Positions 1 to 8,866 of a DNA stretch of 59,708 nucleotides are shown piece after piece (position 1 is the first letter of the stretch; the number at the start of each line of letters is the position of its first letter). Made by a program: the position numbers and the translations under genes. This DNA is from an uncultured Clostridium sp. Lineage in GTDB: Bacteria; Bacillota; Clostridia; Clostridiales; Clostridiaceae. The notes under the pieces are model-generated. The model saw nothing but the letters and a program-made list of their open reading frames with translations, did not search any database and was not told where the DNA came from. Location of the stretch: NCBI RefSeq assembly GCF_900769625.1, contig NZ_CAAGHK010000096.1:1-59708 (forward strand), written 5' to 3'.

Positions 1-27
1 AATACTTCTGTTAGCTAATTTAGTCAT
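1..27 (-). CDS. Possible 5' end of a gene leaving the window on the left
   Basis: Reading leftward, an ATG at 27-25 opens nine codons (MTKLANRSI) that run off the edge. A GGAGG motif lies about 12 bases upstream. Nine codons are too few to recognise a product. The inverted repeat at 37-75 lies in its leader. The alternative is that this is non-coding and the left edge holds the end of a + strand gene (TAA at 16-18). Confidence 0.3.
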
Positions 28-36
28 AATAAAAAA

Positions 37-75
37 CAACCTCCAATCTATAAATTAAAGGTTGTTCTTAATTTA
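37..75. terminator. Inverted repeat, possible terminator or leader hairpin
   Basis: ACAACCT and AGGTTGT form a 7-bp stem separated by about 21 bases. Read on the minus strand it is followed by a T-rich run (TTTTTTATT) and then by the ATG at 27. It could therefore be an attenuator in front of the leftward gene, or a terminator. The + strand side lacks a T-run. Confidence 0.4.
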
Positions 76-365
76 ATAATTTTATACCTTGAAAGTTTTA
101 CTGTTATGCAACACTAAAATGATTTTCAGCTCTTTTTTATTAAAATATATTAGGGTCTTTGAGATTTTCTAAAATGAATTTTAATTGAGAGAGACAGTAT
201 CTAATCTATTCTTTATTTTTATACTAAACTATAGCATCTTCAATATAATTATAGAGATATTTTTTATAAGAGTTAAAGATGATATAGAGTACATTAAAAA
301 TCGGAATAACTTTTATTATGGAAAATATATATAGTATATGAAGTTCTATATAGGGAGGAAAAGAT
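76..365. other. Intergenic region upstream of the Ca2+ ATPase
   Basis: This is AT-rich non-coding sequence. A ribosome binding site GGGAGG at 353-358 serves the following gene. I see no convincing promoter pair, riboswitch or repeat here. Confidence 0.5.
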
Positions 366-2915
366 GTGATACAGGAAAAAGAGCTGACCAAAGGTCTTAC
401 TACAAAAGAAGCTGAAAAACGAATTGAAAACTTTGGTCTGAATGAACTGGAACATAAGTCAAAGGCATCTGCAATAAAGATATTTTTGTCTCAGTTCAAT
501 GACTTTATGGTGTGGGTATTGATTGCGGCGACTGTTATTTCTGGAATAATTGGAGATACAGCAGATGCTGTAACCATTCTTATCATAGTTATAATAAATG
601 CAATACTTGGTTTTATTCAGGAGTTTAGGACAGAAAAATCACTTGAGGCATTGAAGGAATTAGCAGCACCAACTTGTAAAGTTCTTAGAGATTCAAGTAT
701 AAAGATAATTAATTCAATTTATCTTACAATTGGTGATATCGTAATTATTGAAGCTGGAGATAGGATTCCTGCTGATGGTTTTTTTGTTGAAAGCTCTGGA
801 ATAGTGGTTGATGAGTCACTCCTTACAGGAGAATCTGTAGGGGTTAACAAGAATGCATTAAGTAAGAACAGCAATTCTGGATTTATGGGAACTACTGTTG
901 TCAAAGGCAAGGGGATATTCAAAGTAAGTTCTATTGGAATGAAAACTGAAATGGGTAAAATTGCTGATTTAATTCAGAATATTGATGAAGAAAAATCTCC
1001 ATTAAATAAGAAACTTGAATCACTTGGGAAAGTATTAGTAGCTATGTGCCTTGTTATTTGTGCAATGGTCACAATAATGGGCATAGTCAGAGGTAATGAT
1101 ATTACTGAAATGTTTCTTCTTGGAGTAAGTCTGGCAGTTGCAGCTATTCCAGAGGGTCTGGCAGCAATTGTAACAGTAGCGCTTGCTTTGGGAGTATCAA
1201 GAATGCTCAAGAGAAATGCACTTGTAAGAAAACTGCCAGCAGTTGAAACTTTAGGGTGTACTTCAGTTATATGTTCTGATAAGACAGGAACACTTACACA
1301 AAATAAGATGACAGTAAAAGAAGTATATATTAATGGCAGGATTTATGAGCTTGATAAGGAAGAACTGAATGATTGTACAAAGTTTAAAAAAGCTATGGTG
1401 TACTGTAACGACTGTAATTATGATTTTAATAAAAAGAAAATGAGTGAAGCACTTCATGGTGATCCAACAGAAACAGCACTTATAGAGATGTGTTTTAAAG
1501 ATTGGGCAAAACTTAAGGAGTTTATAGATAAAGCAAAAAGAGTATTTGATATTCCTTTTGATTCTACAAGAAAGATGATGTCTGTCATTGTAAAGGAAGA
1601 TGGAAAAGATACATGTTATGTAAAAGGAGCACCGGAGAGAGTTATTGACAGATGTGATTATATATTAGAGAATAACAAATTAAAACCTTTCACATATCAG
1701 AAGAAAAAGCAGGTTGGTGAATTTATCACAGCTATGTCATCAAGGGCGTTAAGATGTATTGCAGCTGCATACAAGGAAGATAATCTCAGCAAAAACAGCA
1801 AGCTTGAAGAACATCTTATATTTCTTGGTGTTGCAGGAAGTATTGATCCTCCTAGAAATGAAGCAAGAGATTCTGTTTTAAAATGCAAGCTTGCAGGAAT
1901 TAAGCCAGTGATGATTACTGGAGACCATCAGAATACAGCTCTTGCAATAGCTAAGTCGCTTAATATATGTAATAATGAATATCAGGTTATGACAGGTGCA
2001 GAGATAGAGAATATCGATGATAACGAGCTTGAAAATAAGGTCAAGAAGGTGAGAGTATTTGCCAGAGTATCACCAAGTCATAAGTTAAGAATTGTAAGGG
2101 CATTTAAGAATAATGGAAATATTGTTGCCATGACTGGTGATGGAGTAAATGATGCTCCAGCAATAAAAGAAGCTGATATTGGTGTGGCAATGGGGATATC
2201 AGGTACCGATGTAACCAAAGAGGCATCTTCAATGATACTCATGGATGATAACTTCTCAACAATAGTAGCAGCAGTTGAAGAGGGAAGAATAATTTATGAT
2301 AACATAAGAAAATTCATCAGATACCTTTTATCTTGTAATTTAGGTGAGGTTCTGACAATGTTTCTGGCTACATTATTTTCTCTGCCTAATCCGCTGAGTC
2401 CAATACAGATACTTCTTGTAAATCTTGCAACAGACGGACTGCCAGCAATTGCATTAGGTGTTGATCCTGCTGAAAGCGATATAATGAGGCAGCCGCCAAG
2501 AGAAAAGAATGAAAGTATATTTGCAAGAGGACTTGTTGAAAAGATTCTTGTCAGAGGTTCACTTATAGGATTATGTACACTATTATCATTTATGGTAGGC
2601 AGATATTACAGAATGAACCTTGATACATGTAGAACACTTGCTTTATGCACATTGGTAATGTCACAGCTTATTCATGTATTTGAATGCAGATCAGAGAGAC
2701 ACTCGATTTTCGAGATAAAATTATTTACAAATCCTTATCTTGTAGGGGCAGTATCTGTTTCTATAATTTTAATCTGTATGGTTTTATATGTACCGTTTTT
2801 ACAGACTGTATTCCATACAGTTGCATTATCTCTGAGCCAGTGGATGATAGTAGTTTTCTTCTCAGGTATAATTGCTTTTATCAACAGTGTATATTTATTA
2901 ATTAAATCAAAATAA
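366..2915 (+). CDS. P-type Ca2+-transporting ATPase (type IIA, SERCA/PMR1-like)
   Basis: This 849-residue membrane pump probably exports Ca2+ (possibly Mn2+) with ATP. All catalytic motifs are visible: TGES at 154-157 in the actuator domain, IPEGL at 261-265 in M4, the phosphorylation motif DKTGT at 305-309 (Asp305), KGAPE at 420-424 in the nucleotide domain, and TGDGVND at 590-596. M5 has NLGE and M6 has NLATDG, the residues that build the Ca2+ sites in SERCA-type pumps. The N-terminal cation-ATPase domain and about ten membrane segments are present. The GTG start has GGGAGG 7 bases upstream; an ATG two bases earlier is out of frame and stops at once. The gene stands alone, with a strong terminator behind it. 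Class is clear; the exact ion is inferred. Confidence 0.93.
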   Translation: MIQEKELTKGLTTKEAEKRIENFGLNELEHKSKASAIKIFLSQFNDFMVWVLIAATVISGIIGDTADAVTILIIVIINAILGFIQEFRTEKSLEALKELAAPTCKVLRDSSIKIINSIYLTIGDIVIIEAGDRIPADGFFVESSGIVVDESLLTGESVGVNKNALSKNSNSGFMGTTVVKGKGIFKVSSIGMKTEMGKIADLIQNIDEEKSPLNKKLESLGKVLVAMCLVICAMVTIMGIVRGNDITEMFLLGVSLAVAAIPEGLAAIVTVALALGVSRMLKRNALVRKLPAVETLGCTSVICSDKTGTLTQNKMTVKEVYINGRIYELDKEELNDCTKFKKAMVYCNDCNYDFNKKKMSEALHGDPTETALIEMCFKDWAKLKEFIDKAKRVFDIPFDSTRKMMSVIVKEDGKDTCYVKGAPERVIDRCDYILENNKLKPFTYQKKKQVGEFITAMSSRALRCIAAAYKEDNLSKNSKLEEHLIFLGVAGSIDPPRNEARDSVLKCKLAGIKPVMITGDHQNTALAIAKSLNICNNEYQVMTGAEIENIDDNELENKVKKVRVFARVSPSHKLRIVRAFKNNGNIVAMTGDGVNDAPAIKEADIGVAMGISGTDVTKEASSMILMDDNFSTIVAAVEEGRIIYDNIRKFIRYLLSCNLGEVLTMFLATLFSLPNPLSPIQILLVNLATDGLPAIALGVDPAESDIMRQPPREKNESIFARGLVEKILVRGSLIGLCTLLSFMVGRYYRMNLDTCRTLALCTLVMSQLIHVFECRSERHSIFEIKLFTNPYLVGAVSVSIILICMVLYVPFLQTVFHTVALSLSQWMIVVFFSGIIAFINSVYLLIKSK

Positions 2916-2916
2916 T

Positions 2917-2956
2917 AAAAAACATCTGGATTTAAATTGAATCCAGATGTTTTTTA
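2917..2956 (+). terminator. Rho-independent terminator of the Ca2+ ATPase gene
   Basis: ATCTGGATT (2924-2932) pairs perfectly with AATCCAGAT (2940-2948). The stem is extended by an A-run before and a T-run after, so it could work in both directions. Confidence 0.9.
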
Positions 2957-3010
2957 TTATATATAAATACAATTATAGAAATTCTCAAAAAATTTCGTAT
3001 TAAAAATCTT

Positions 3011-3044
3011 AGTTGTCAATTCTCAACTGTCAATTGTCAATTGG
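3011..3044. repeat. Heptamer repeat array (five units)
   Basis: The stretch reads as 7-base units AGTTGTC, AATTCTC, AACTGTC, AATTGTC and a partial AATTGG. It lies directly behind the stop codon of the minus-strand gene and belongs to the dispersed family seen at 4973, 8741, 20003, 29231 and elsewhere. Confidence 0.8.
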
Positions 3045-3046
3045 AA

Positions 3047-3478
3047 TTATCTTCTCATCATGCTGTTAGCCTGCTGACGAGATTTTCTAAGCTGACTGTG
3101 ATCTATAGGAATTAAGTCTTTTTTAGTTGTTAAGTTAAGGATATTCATTATTTGAACTTCCTGAGAATTTTCTTTCTTGTTGTCTTTTTCTCCGTTAACG
3201 CCCATTATGATAACTTTATGTCCCTGTTTTAGGTTTATAAATTCAGGCTTTTTAAACCATCTATTCTTTTTATACCAGCATTTAACAACTTTACGGCCTA
3301 CTTCAGGTTTTACTATTAGTTCAACTATAATTCTTTTAATTATAAAATAATCTTTCTCAACTATCTTTGCAGATAAAATAGTTCCAGATAAACTTGTAAT
3401 TCTGTCACCGTATTTCTGCATATAAGCATCTTGAAAGTAGCTGCCAAACTTACCAGTTAATTTATCTTTAAGACTCAT
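3047..3478 (-). CDS. Hypothetical protein, 143 residues
   Basis: I do not recognise a family. The protein is basic and soluble-looking, with no signal peptide or membrane span. The middle (residues about 25-95) has alternating hydrophobic residues suggesting a small beta-rich domain, and includes VVKCWYKKNRWFKKP. The C-terminus is Lys/Arg/Gln rich. A good AGGAG lies 8-9 bases upstream of the ATG, which supports expression. It is transcribed against both neighbours and shares a long divergent intergenic region with the DUF4003-like gene. Confidence 0.75.
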   Translation of the reverse strand: MSLKDKLTGKFGSYFQDAYMQKYGDRITSLSGTILSAKIVEKDYFIIKRIIVELIVKPEVGRKVVKCWYKKNRWFKKPEFINLKQGHKVIIMGVNGEKDNKKENSQEVQIMNILNLTTKKDLIPIDHSQLRKSRQQANSMMRR

Positions 3479-3866
3479 ACTTAATTACTCCTTTGCAACA
3501 ATAATATCAATAATAATGTTATTATAACATAGGTTGCGCCATATTGGAAATTTAAGAATAAATTATATTAATTTAAGATGTTAAAATTTTGTATATAATA
3601 AATTCGTACTATATAGATGATAAAATACAATGTCTTTGAAACTTTAATTAATATTTTTAAAATAATTTAGACACAAATCTGTCACACATATAAATTATTA
3701 TTAAGGATATGATATATATTAAACATTCTATAGATTTGTATTAATAAAAATAAATTGAAAAATATTTATGGATTTTAGAACGTAATATTATAATGTGTGA
3801 TATAATGTAAATAAGGACACATCTATAAGAAAACATTTACAAGTGGTTAATGATGGGGAGATAGAA
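3479..3866. other. Divergent intergenic region
   Basis: This very AT-rich 390-bp stretch separates two divergent genes and must hold promoters for both. A minus-strand TATAAT-like box (TTATAAT, near 3523-3530) suits the leftward gene. TATAAT-like boxes near 3788-3805 suit the rightward one. I could not pair either with a convincing -35 box. Confidence 0.45.
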
Positions 3867-4820
3867 ATGAATATAAATGTTAAAGAAATTTGTGATGCTA
3901 CAGTTAAAAATTACAGATATGCAGTTCAGAATTTAAGATATGATGGAGATTATATAAATCACTTTTCTGCACTTCTTAACGGATATTATAATAAAAATAT
4001 TCCATATGATGAAGTGAAAGAAGTGAGAGGATACATAAAAAACCATACGTCAAAGATGTCTGTATTCAGAGGAGATATGCTTTATATATTATCATTTTTA
4101 ATATGTGTAGATGAAGAGAATAATATACAGATGTGTGATTATATAATTGAGATATTTGACATACTTATTGAAGAGGGATTTAGAGAATGTGAATATTTAG
4201 TACTGGCGGCATTTTCTATTGCAAGATATATAGACAAAGATGAGAGAGTTATTACTGTAAAAAGAATAAGATATATATTTAATATAATAAAACAGAAATA
4301 TGGAAATCTTACTAAGGAGGATGATTATTTATTATGTACTCTTTTAGCTATAAATGGATTAGAATTTGACTGCATGACAGAATATATGGATTTTATATTC
4401 AATTATATGCATGACTTAAAGTTATTTTCTAACAATGGAGTTCAGTGTTTAACAAATTCTATTTTATTAAATAGCAATGAAAATACTCCTGATAAAGTAT
4501 CAAAACTTCTTGTTGCACTGGAAAGTAATGATTTGAAGATTGGATATCAGTTCCTGCAGCTGCTTGGTGTCATGGTAGAAGAGCAGGATATTGATAAAAG
4601 CATCAGTGATATAAAAGAAGTAATCGGATATTTATGTGATGAAGAAAGTGAGTATAGTTTTTATATAGATAAAGATTTTAGAAATATGATAGCATTTGTA
4701 ATAGCATTTAAAGAAAATTATGTTAGTAAAAATAAATATATTGATGAACTTCTTGCATTTGGAACTTATTCGTTTCTAGTTAGTAAGAATCAAGGTATTT
4801 TAAATGAGGTTTTAGCTTAG
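3867..4820 (+). CDS. DUF4003-like protein of unknown function
   Basis: The product is a 317-residue soluble, mostly helical, acidic protein that resembles the Firmicutes DUF4003 family in size and general pattern. I recognise this only tentatively and no function is established. No catalytic motif, signal peptide or membrane span is visible. The ATG at 3867 is preferred over a GTG 24 bases earlier because GGGGAG (3854-3859) is correctly spaced for it. The gene is monocistronic, closed by the hairpin at 4922. Confidence 0.7.
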   Translation: MNINVKEICDATVKNYRYAVQNLRYDGDYINHFSALLNGYYNKNIPYDEVKEVRGYIKNHTSKMSVFRGDMLYILSFLICVDEENNIQMCDYIIEIFDILIEEGFRECEYLVLAAFSIARYIDKDERVITVKRIRYIFNIIKQKYGNLTKEDDYLLCTLLAINGLEFDCMTEYMDFIFNYMHDLKLFSNNGVQCLTNSILLNSNENTPDKVSKLLVALESNDLKIGYQFLQLLGVMVEEQDIDKSISDIKEVIGYLCDEESEYSFYIDKDFRNMIAFVIAFKENYVSKNKYIDELLAFGTYSFLVSKNQGILNEVLA

Positions 4821-4921
4821 TAGAGAATGCTGATTCTGAAAGCTATAAGATATATTTGAATGATTTTTATATGGAACTGAATCAAATATAAAAACAAATT
4901 ACGCAAAAAAATAGAGTACAT

Positions 4922-4952
4922 AAGGCCAGGTTGTTTCACCTGGTCTTATTTT
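4922..4952 (+). terminator. Rho-independent terminator
   Basis: AAGGCCAGGT pairs with ACCTGGTCTT (one G-U) around a six-base loop, followed by ATTTT. It lies about 100 bases behind the DUF4003-like gene. Confidence 0.85.
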
Positions 4953-4972
4953 CGATGTATACTAAATTAATC

Positions 4973-5033
4973 CAATTGGCAGTTGAGAATTGATAATTGG
5001 CAATTAAGTATGAAATATTTACAGATTTCTTTT
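4973..5033. repeat. Heptamer repeat array with adjoining hairpin remnant
   Basis: Five consecutive 7-base units occur: CAATTGG, CAGTTGA, GAATTGA, TAATTGG, CAATTAA. They are followed by TATGAAAT..ATTTC, a decayed form of the TGAAAATCC..GGATTTT hairpin that follows the same units at 31783 and 53661. It looks like one end of a MITE-like element upstream of dinB. The rest of the 4821-5176 gap shows nothing else beyond the terminator. Confidence 0.75.
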
Positions 5034-5176
5034 AATTAGTATAGATTTCATATTAGAATTTACATATATAAGTTGTTCTAGAAACTGTAGAATGCAAGCT
5101 TGTTTATGTAGAACAGAAATATATAACAATATTATGATCACATACATGGAATGTGAAGTATAAAGAGGTGGTAACA

Positions 5177-6223
5177 TTGAATAATAATATATTACATGTA
5201 GATATGGATGCATTTTTTGCGTCGGTTGAACAGAGGGATAATCCAGAACTTAAAGGGAAGCCTGTCATAGTTGGCGGAGTAAGTGAAAGAGGAGTTGTGT
5301 CAACATGTTCATATGAAGCGAGGAAATATGGAGTACATTCAGCAATGCCTATATTTATGGCTAAGGAGAAATGTCCAAACGGTATTTTTATTAGCGGGCG
5401 TTATGGCAGATATACAAAGGTATCTCAGGATATATTTAAGATACTAAATGATGTTACTCCGCTTATTGAACAGGTATCTATCGATGAGGGATATCTTGAT
5501 ATATCTCATAGCAGATTTAAAAGTGGAATGGAAGCAGCTAGATATATTAAGACAAGAGTTTTCAAGGAGACAGGTTTGACAATTTCAGTAGGGATATCCT
5601 ACAACAAGTTTCTTGCAAAGCTTGCTTCCGACTGGAATAAACCAAATGGTATAAAGGAAATTTCAAGAGATATGGTTCCAGATATACTATTGCCGCTGCC
5701 ATTATCAAAGGTACATGGTCTTGGAAAGGTATCGGTAGCAAAACTTAATAATATGGGTATTTTTTATGTACGGGATTTATATAGAATGGATAAAAATTTT
5801 TATATTGAATACCTTGGAAAGAATGGGTTTGATATTTATGAACGAATAAGAGGCATCGACAACAGACAGATAGAAACTGTACGTGAAAGAAAGTCTGTCG
5901 GTAAAGAGAGAACATTAAAATTCGATACTGACAATAAAGAAGAACTTCTTCAGTATATAAAAGAATTTTCTTTTGAGATTGAAGAACTTCTCAATGCAAA
6001 AAATGTTGCCGGTAAAACTGTGACACTTAAATTTAAGACAAAGGAGTTTGAAAATCATACACGAAGCAGGACACTGAACAATTATATTTCAAATCATGTG
6101 GAAATATTCAATGTGTCAAAGGAACTTCTTGAAAGTGAAGAACTTACCTCAACATTAAGGCTCATTGGAGTCAGTATATCTTCTTTTAAAGAAAAAGAAA
6201 TAGAACAAATGACACTATTTTAA
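5177..6223 (+). CDS. dinB: DNA polymerase IV (Y family)
   Basis: This is a 348-residue translesion DNA polymerase. The N-terminal HVDMDAFFASVEQ contains metal ligands Asp9 and Asp11; SIDEGYLD supplies Asp103 and Glu104. Thumb, helix-hairpin-helix and little-finger regions follow in the usual order, and the length is normal. The protein ends in QMTLF, a beta-clamp binding peptide. The TTG at 5177 is chosen because AGAGGTGG (5164-5171) is ideally spaced and the protein then begins just before the palm domain, as in the family. An ATG eight codons upstream has no ribosome binding site. No LexA-type operator was identified upstream. Confidence 0.95.
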   Translation: MNNNILHVDMDAFFASVEQRDNPELKGKPVIVGGVSERGVVSTCSYEARKYGVHSAMPIFMAKEKCPNGIFISGRYGRYTKVSQDIFKILNDVTPLIEQVSIDEGYLDISHSRFKSGMEAARYIKTRVFKETGLTISVGISYNKFLAKLASDWNKPNGIKEISRDMVPDILLPLPLSKVHGLGKVSVAKLNNMGIFYVRDLYRMDKNFYIEYLGKNGFDIYERIRGIDNRQIETVRERKSVGKERTLKFDTDNKEELLQYIKEFSFEIEELLNAKNVAGKTVTLKFKTKEFENHTRSRTLNNYISNHVEIFNVSKELLESEELTSTLRLIGVSISSFKEKEIEQMTLF

Positions 6224-6290
6224 GATATTTGTGAAAAAAGTATATCTATTTTAGCATTTGAAGAATATTAATATTATATACTATTAATTT

Positions 6291-6323
6291 AAGGAGGAGA
6301 CTACTTTGGAAAATTATAGCTGA
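6291..6323 (+). other. Strong ribosome binding site with a 5-codon mini-ORF
   Basis: AAGGAGGAG (6291-6299) is followed at good spacing by TTG and the codons for MENYS, then TGA. No gene starts here; the next real start is 39 bases beyond the stop. This may be a leader mini-ORF coupled to the Lon-like gene, or the scar of a lost N-terminus. Confidence 0.45.
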
Positions 6324-6361
6324 TTGATGAAGAGAAAATTCAAAGTAGAATAGGGTATGTA

Positions 6362-8677
6362 ATGAAGAGAGAACTAACTCCAAGTGAAATAATTTTTTCT
6401 GCATGTGGTAATGATGTAACAAAACAAACAAATATTAATAGAATACCAAGAAGTAACGCTACGTTGAATAAAATAAAAAAAGCTCTAAGCATTCAAAAGG
6501 ATGGATACAATATATATTATGTTGATTCATTTTCTAAGGAAAAATTAGAAGAACTTATTGAATTTGTTAAAGGTCTATATATAGATAACAACAAGCCAAA
6601 GGATATATGTTATGTAAGTAACGGAGATAGCATCAATCCGCAGGTTCTTGTTCTTGAAAATGGAAAAGGACAGATACTTAAGGATATGGTTGACGATATG
6701 AAGGAAAAATATCTTGAATGTATAAATGAATTTTACAATACTTCTTCCGATGAAGAAAAAGAAGATATTATTGAAGATGTGAGTGAAAAGAGAAGTAATT
6801 ATATAACAGATCTCATGGATATGGCTAAAGCAAAAAATTTTGAAATTAAAGCAACAACAAGTGGATTCGTGTTCATTCCAGTAAAAGAAGAGGGAGATGA
6901 AATGACCAAGGATGAATACGATAATCTTGAAAACGGAGATCAGGAAAGCATAGAAAAACAGGCTGCTAACTTAAAAAAAGAAGCAGAAGCGATACTTGAA
7001 AAGCTTAAAGAAATAGAACTGGATTCTATAGAAAAGCTCAAAACTTTATATAGAGAGCATATAAAAAATAAGATGCAGTCCTATAAGGATGATTTTTTGC
7101 TTGAATTCATAGCTTATGACAATGTATATAGATATCTTATAGAAATGTTTGATTATCTTGATGATGAAATAATTGAATGTTATTCTATAAACCTTGAAGA
7201 TGATGAAGATCATATACATGAGGTTTTAGGTAAGTTTTCAGTTAATGTGCTTGTTGATAATACAGGAATTGATCATCCAAGGGTAATATATGAAGAAGAC
7301 CCGACAGTAAGCAATCTTATTGGCAATATTGAATACAGGAACACAACAAGCGGATATTCAACGGATATGTCACTGATAAGTGCAGGAAGTCTTGTAAAGG
7401 CTAATGGAGGATGTCTTATATTGAGGCTGACGTCTTTGGTTAATAGTGGTGCAAGCTATTATTATTTAAAGAAGGCACTAATTCATGGACAAGTTGATTA
7501 TAATTATACAAAAAGCTATCTGGAGGTACTTTCGATTGCTGGATTAAAACCAGAGCCAATTCCAATTAATGTAAAGGTTATTCTTATTGGAAATTATGAA
7601 AGTTATGAAATACTCTTTGATAAGGATGAAGACTTTAAGATGATATTCCCTATAAGAATTGAAGCTGAGAGCGAACTGAAATATGACATCAATGTAAGAA
7701 GGAGCATAACTGATATCATTGAAAAAAAGAGTGTGCGGGATAATCTTCTTAAAATGACCGAAGAAGCTGTTGATGAGCTTATGAAATATCTTGCAAGGAT
7801 TGCTGGAAGCAGGAAAAAAATATCTATAAATGAGTACTTTGTCAACAGGATATTATATCTGGCAGACAATAATGCAAAACTGGAAAATAAAAAGCAGATT
7901 GAAAGACAGGATATAATTGATGTGGCATATGAAGAGGAGAAAATTCTTGAGGATGTTATGGAAAGCTATATAAATAAGAAAATTCTGCTGACAACAAAAG
8001 GTGCAAAGGTTGGAATAATAAATGCTCTTTCAGTTGTTGGAACGGGTTCATATAACTTTGGGAAACCAATGAGAGTAACATGTCTTGCTCTTCAAGGAGA
8101 AGGGAATATAATAGATATTCAGAAAGAGTGTAAAATGAGCGGGCAGATTCATGAAAAATCTATCAGTATTTTAAGAGGGCTTTTAAGCAGTCTTATAAGT
8201 CCATATGAGAAACTTCCTGTTGATCTTCAGTTGAGTTTTGAGCAGACTTACGGAATGATTGAAGGGGACAGTGCATCAGTAGCCGAAATAGTATGCATTT
8301 TATCAGCTTTGAGCAAAAAGCCTATAAAACAGAATATAGCGGTAACAGGTTCAATAAATCAGTTTGGTGAAATTCAGCCAATTGGAGGCGTAAATGAAAA
8401 GATTGAGGGATTTCATAGAGTCTGCAGGCTTATTGATACTGTTGAAAATAAGGGAGTATTGATTCCAGCAAGTAATGTGGATGAGCTTATTCTCAATGCA
8501 GATGTAGAAAAGGATATTAATAATAATAAATTTCATGTGTATACTATGGAAAGTCTTGATGATGCAATTGAAGTTTTAATTCTCAATGAAGGAGAAACTG
8601 TTGCTGATTTCTTTAAATGGTTAAATGATGAAATTCTTAAGTATAAATATGATAAAGGAAGTAAAAAGAAAAAGTAA
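6362..8677 (+). CDS. Lon-family (S16) protease with degenerate AAA domain, LonH/YcbZ-like
   Basis: The 771-residue protein ends in a Lon-type proteolytic domain. The catalytic dyad is Ser637 in EGDSAS and Lys680 in GGVNEKIEG. The central region has AAA-like elements, LIGNIEYR (319-326) and a Walker-B-like GGCLIL (349-354), but no P-loop GxxGxGK(T/S). In this it resembles E. coli YcbZ (LonH) rather than LonA. Residues about 195-245 look like a coiled coil. ATP-independent or chaperone-like function is inference. The ATG start has only a weak AGGG at about 8 bases; the strong ribosome binding site lies 60 bases upstream at 6291. A terminator follows. Confidence 0.85.
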   Translation: MKRELTPSEIIFSACGNDVTKQTNINRIPRSNATLNKIKKALSIQKDGYNIYYVDSFSKEKLEELIEFVKGLYIDNNKPKDICYVSNGDSINPQVLVLENGKGQILKDMVDDMKEKYLECINEFYNTSSDEEKEDIIEDVSEKRSNYITDLMDMAKAKNFEIKATTSGFVFIPVKEEGDEMTKDEYDNLENGDQESIEKQAANLKKEAEAILEKLKEIELDSIEKLKTLYREHIKNKMQSYKDDFLLEFIAYDNVYRYLIEMFDYLDDEIIECYSINLEDDEDHIHEVLGKFSVNVLVDNTGIDHPRVIYEEDPTVSNLIGNIEYRNTTSGYSTDMSLISAGSLVKANGGCLILRLTSLVNSGASYYYLKKALIHGQVDYNYTKSYLEVLSIAGLKPEPIPINVKVILIGNYESYEILFDKDEDFKMIFPIRIEAESELKYDINVRRSITDIIEKKSVRDNLLKMTEEAVDELMKYLARIAGSRKKISINEYFVNRILYLADNNAKLENKKQIERQDIIDVAYEEEKILEDVMESYINKKILLTTKGAKVGIINALSVVGTGSYNFGKPMRVTCLALQGEGNIIDIQKECKMSGQIHEKSISILRGLLSSLISPYEKLPVDLQLSFEQTYGMIEGDSASVAEIVCILSALSKKPIKQNIAVTGSINQFGEIQPIGGVNEKIEGFHRVCRLIDTVENKGVLIPASNVDELILNADVEKDINNNKFHVYTMESLDDAIEVLILNEGETVADFFKWLNDEILKYKYDKGSKKKK

Positions 8678-8682
8678 CACGT

Positions 8683-8724
8683 AAAACTCAGTGATAACTT
8701 ACATGTTTCACTGGGTTTTATAAG
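8683..8724 (+). terminator. Rho-independent terminator of the Lon-like gene
   Basis: AAAACTCAGTGA (8683-8694) pairs with TCACTGGGTTTT (8708-8719) with one G-U pair. It begins six bases after the stop codon. Confidence 0.85.
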
Positions 8725-8740
8725 TTTCCGGTTAAAAATA

Positions 8741-8771
8741 TCAATCTCAATTGTCAAATGTCAATTGACAG
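8741..8771. repeat. Heptamer repeat array
   Basis: Units TCAATC, TCAATTG, TCAAATG, TCAATTG and ACAGG lie between the terminator of the Lon-like gene and the spoIIA operon. They belong to the dispersed heptamer family. Confidence 0.75.
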
Positions 8772-8784
8772 GTTGTAAAGTACG

Positions 8785-8810
8785 AGGAGATATGTTAAAA
8801 TATGGTAATA
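8785..8810 (+). promoter_or_regulatory. Candidate sigma-H promoter of the spoIIA operon
   Basis: AGGAGAT (8785-8791), about 13 bases, then GTAATA (8805-8810) resembles the sigma-H pattern AGGAWWT..GAAT. In Bacillus the spoIIA operon is read by sigma-H together with Spo0A, so a site here is expected. The match of the -10 box is imperfect. Confidence 0.4.
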
Positions 8811-8820
8811 AGTGATATAA

Positions 8821-8866
8821 GGGAGGTGTCGGATAATACCAGAAGTGTATTCGGTATTAAAAAATT
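8821..8866 (+). promoter_or_regulatory. Unusual spoIIAA translation-initiation region with looped hairpin
   Basis: The only good Shine-Dalgarno (GGGAGG, 8821-8826) is 40 bases upstream of the spoIIAA ATG. Between them AATACC (8835-8840) can pair with GGTATT (8853-8858), leaving about 8 bases on each side. Folding would bring the ribosome binding site nearer the start. An in-frame TAA at 8858-8860 excludes an upstream start. Confidence 0.5.
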
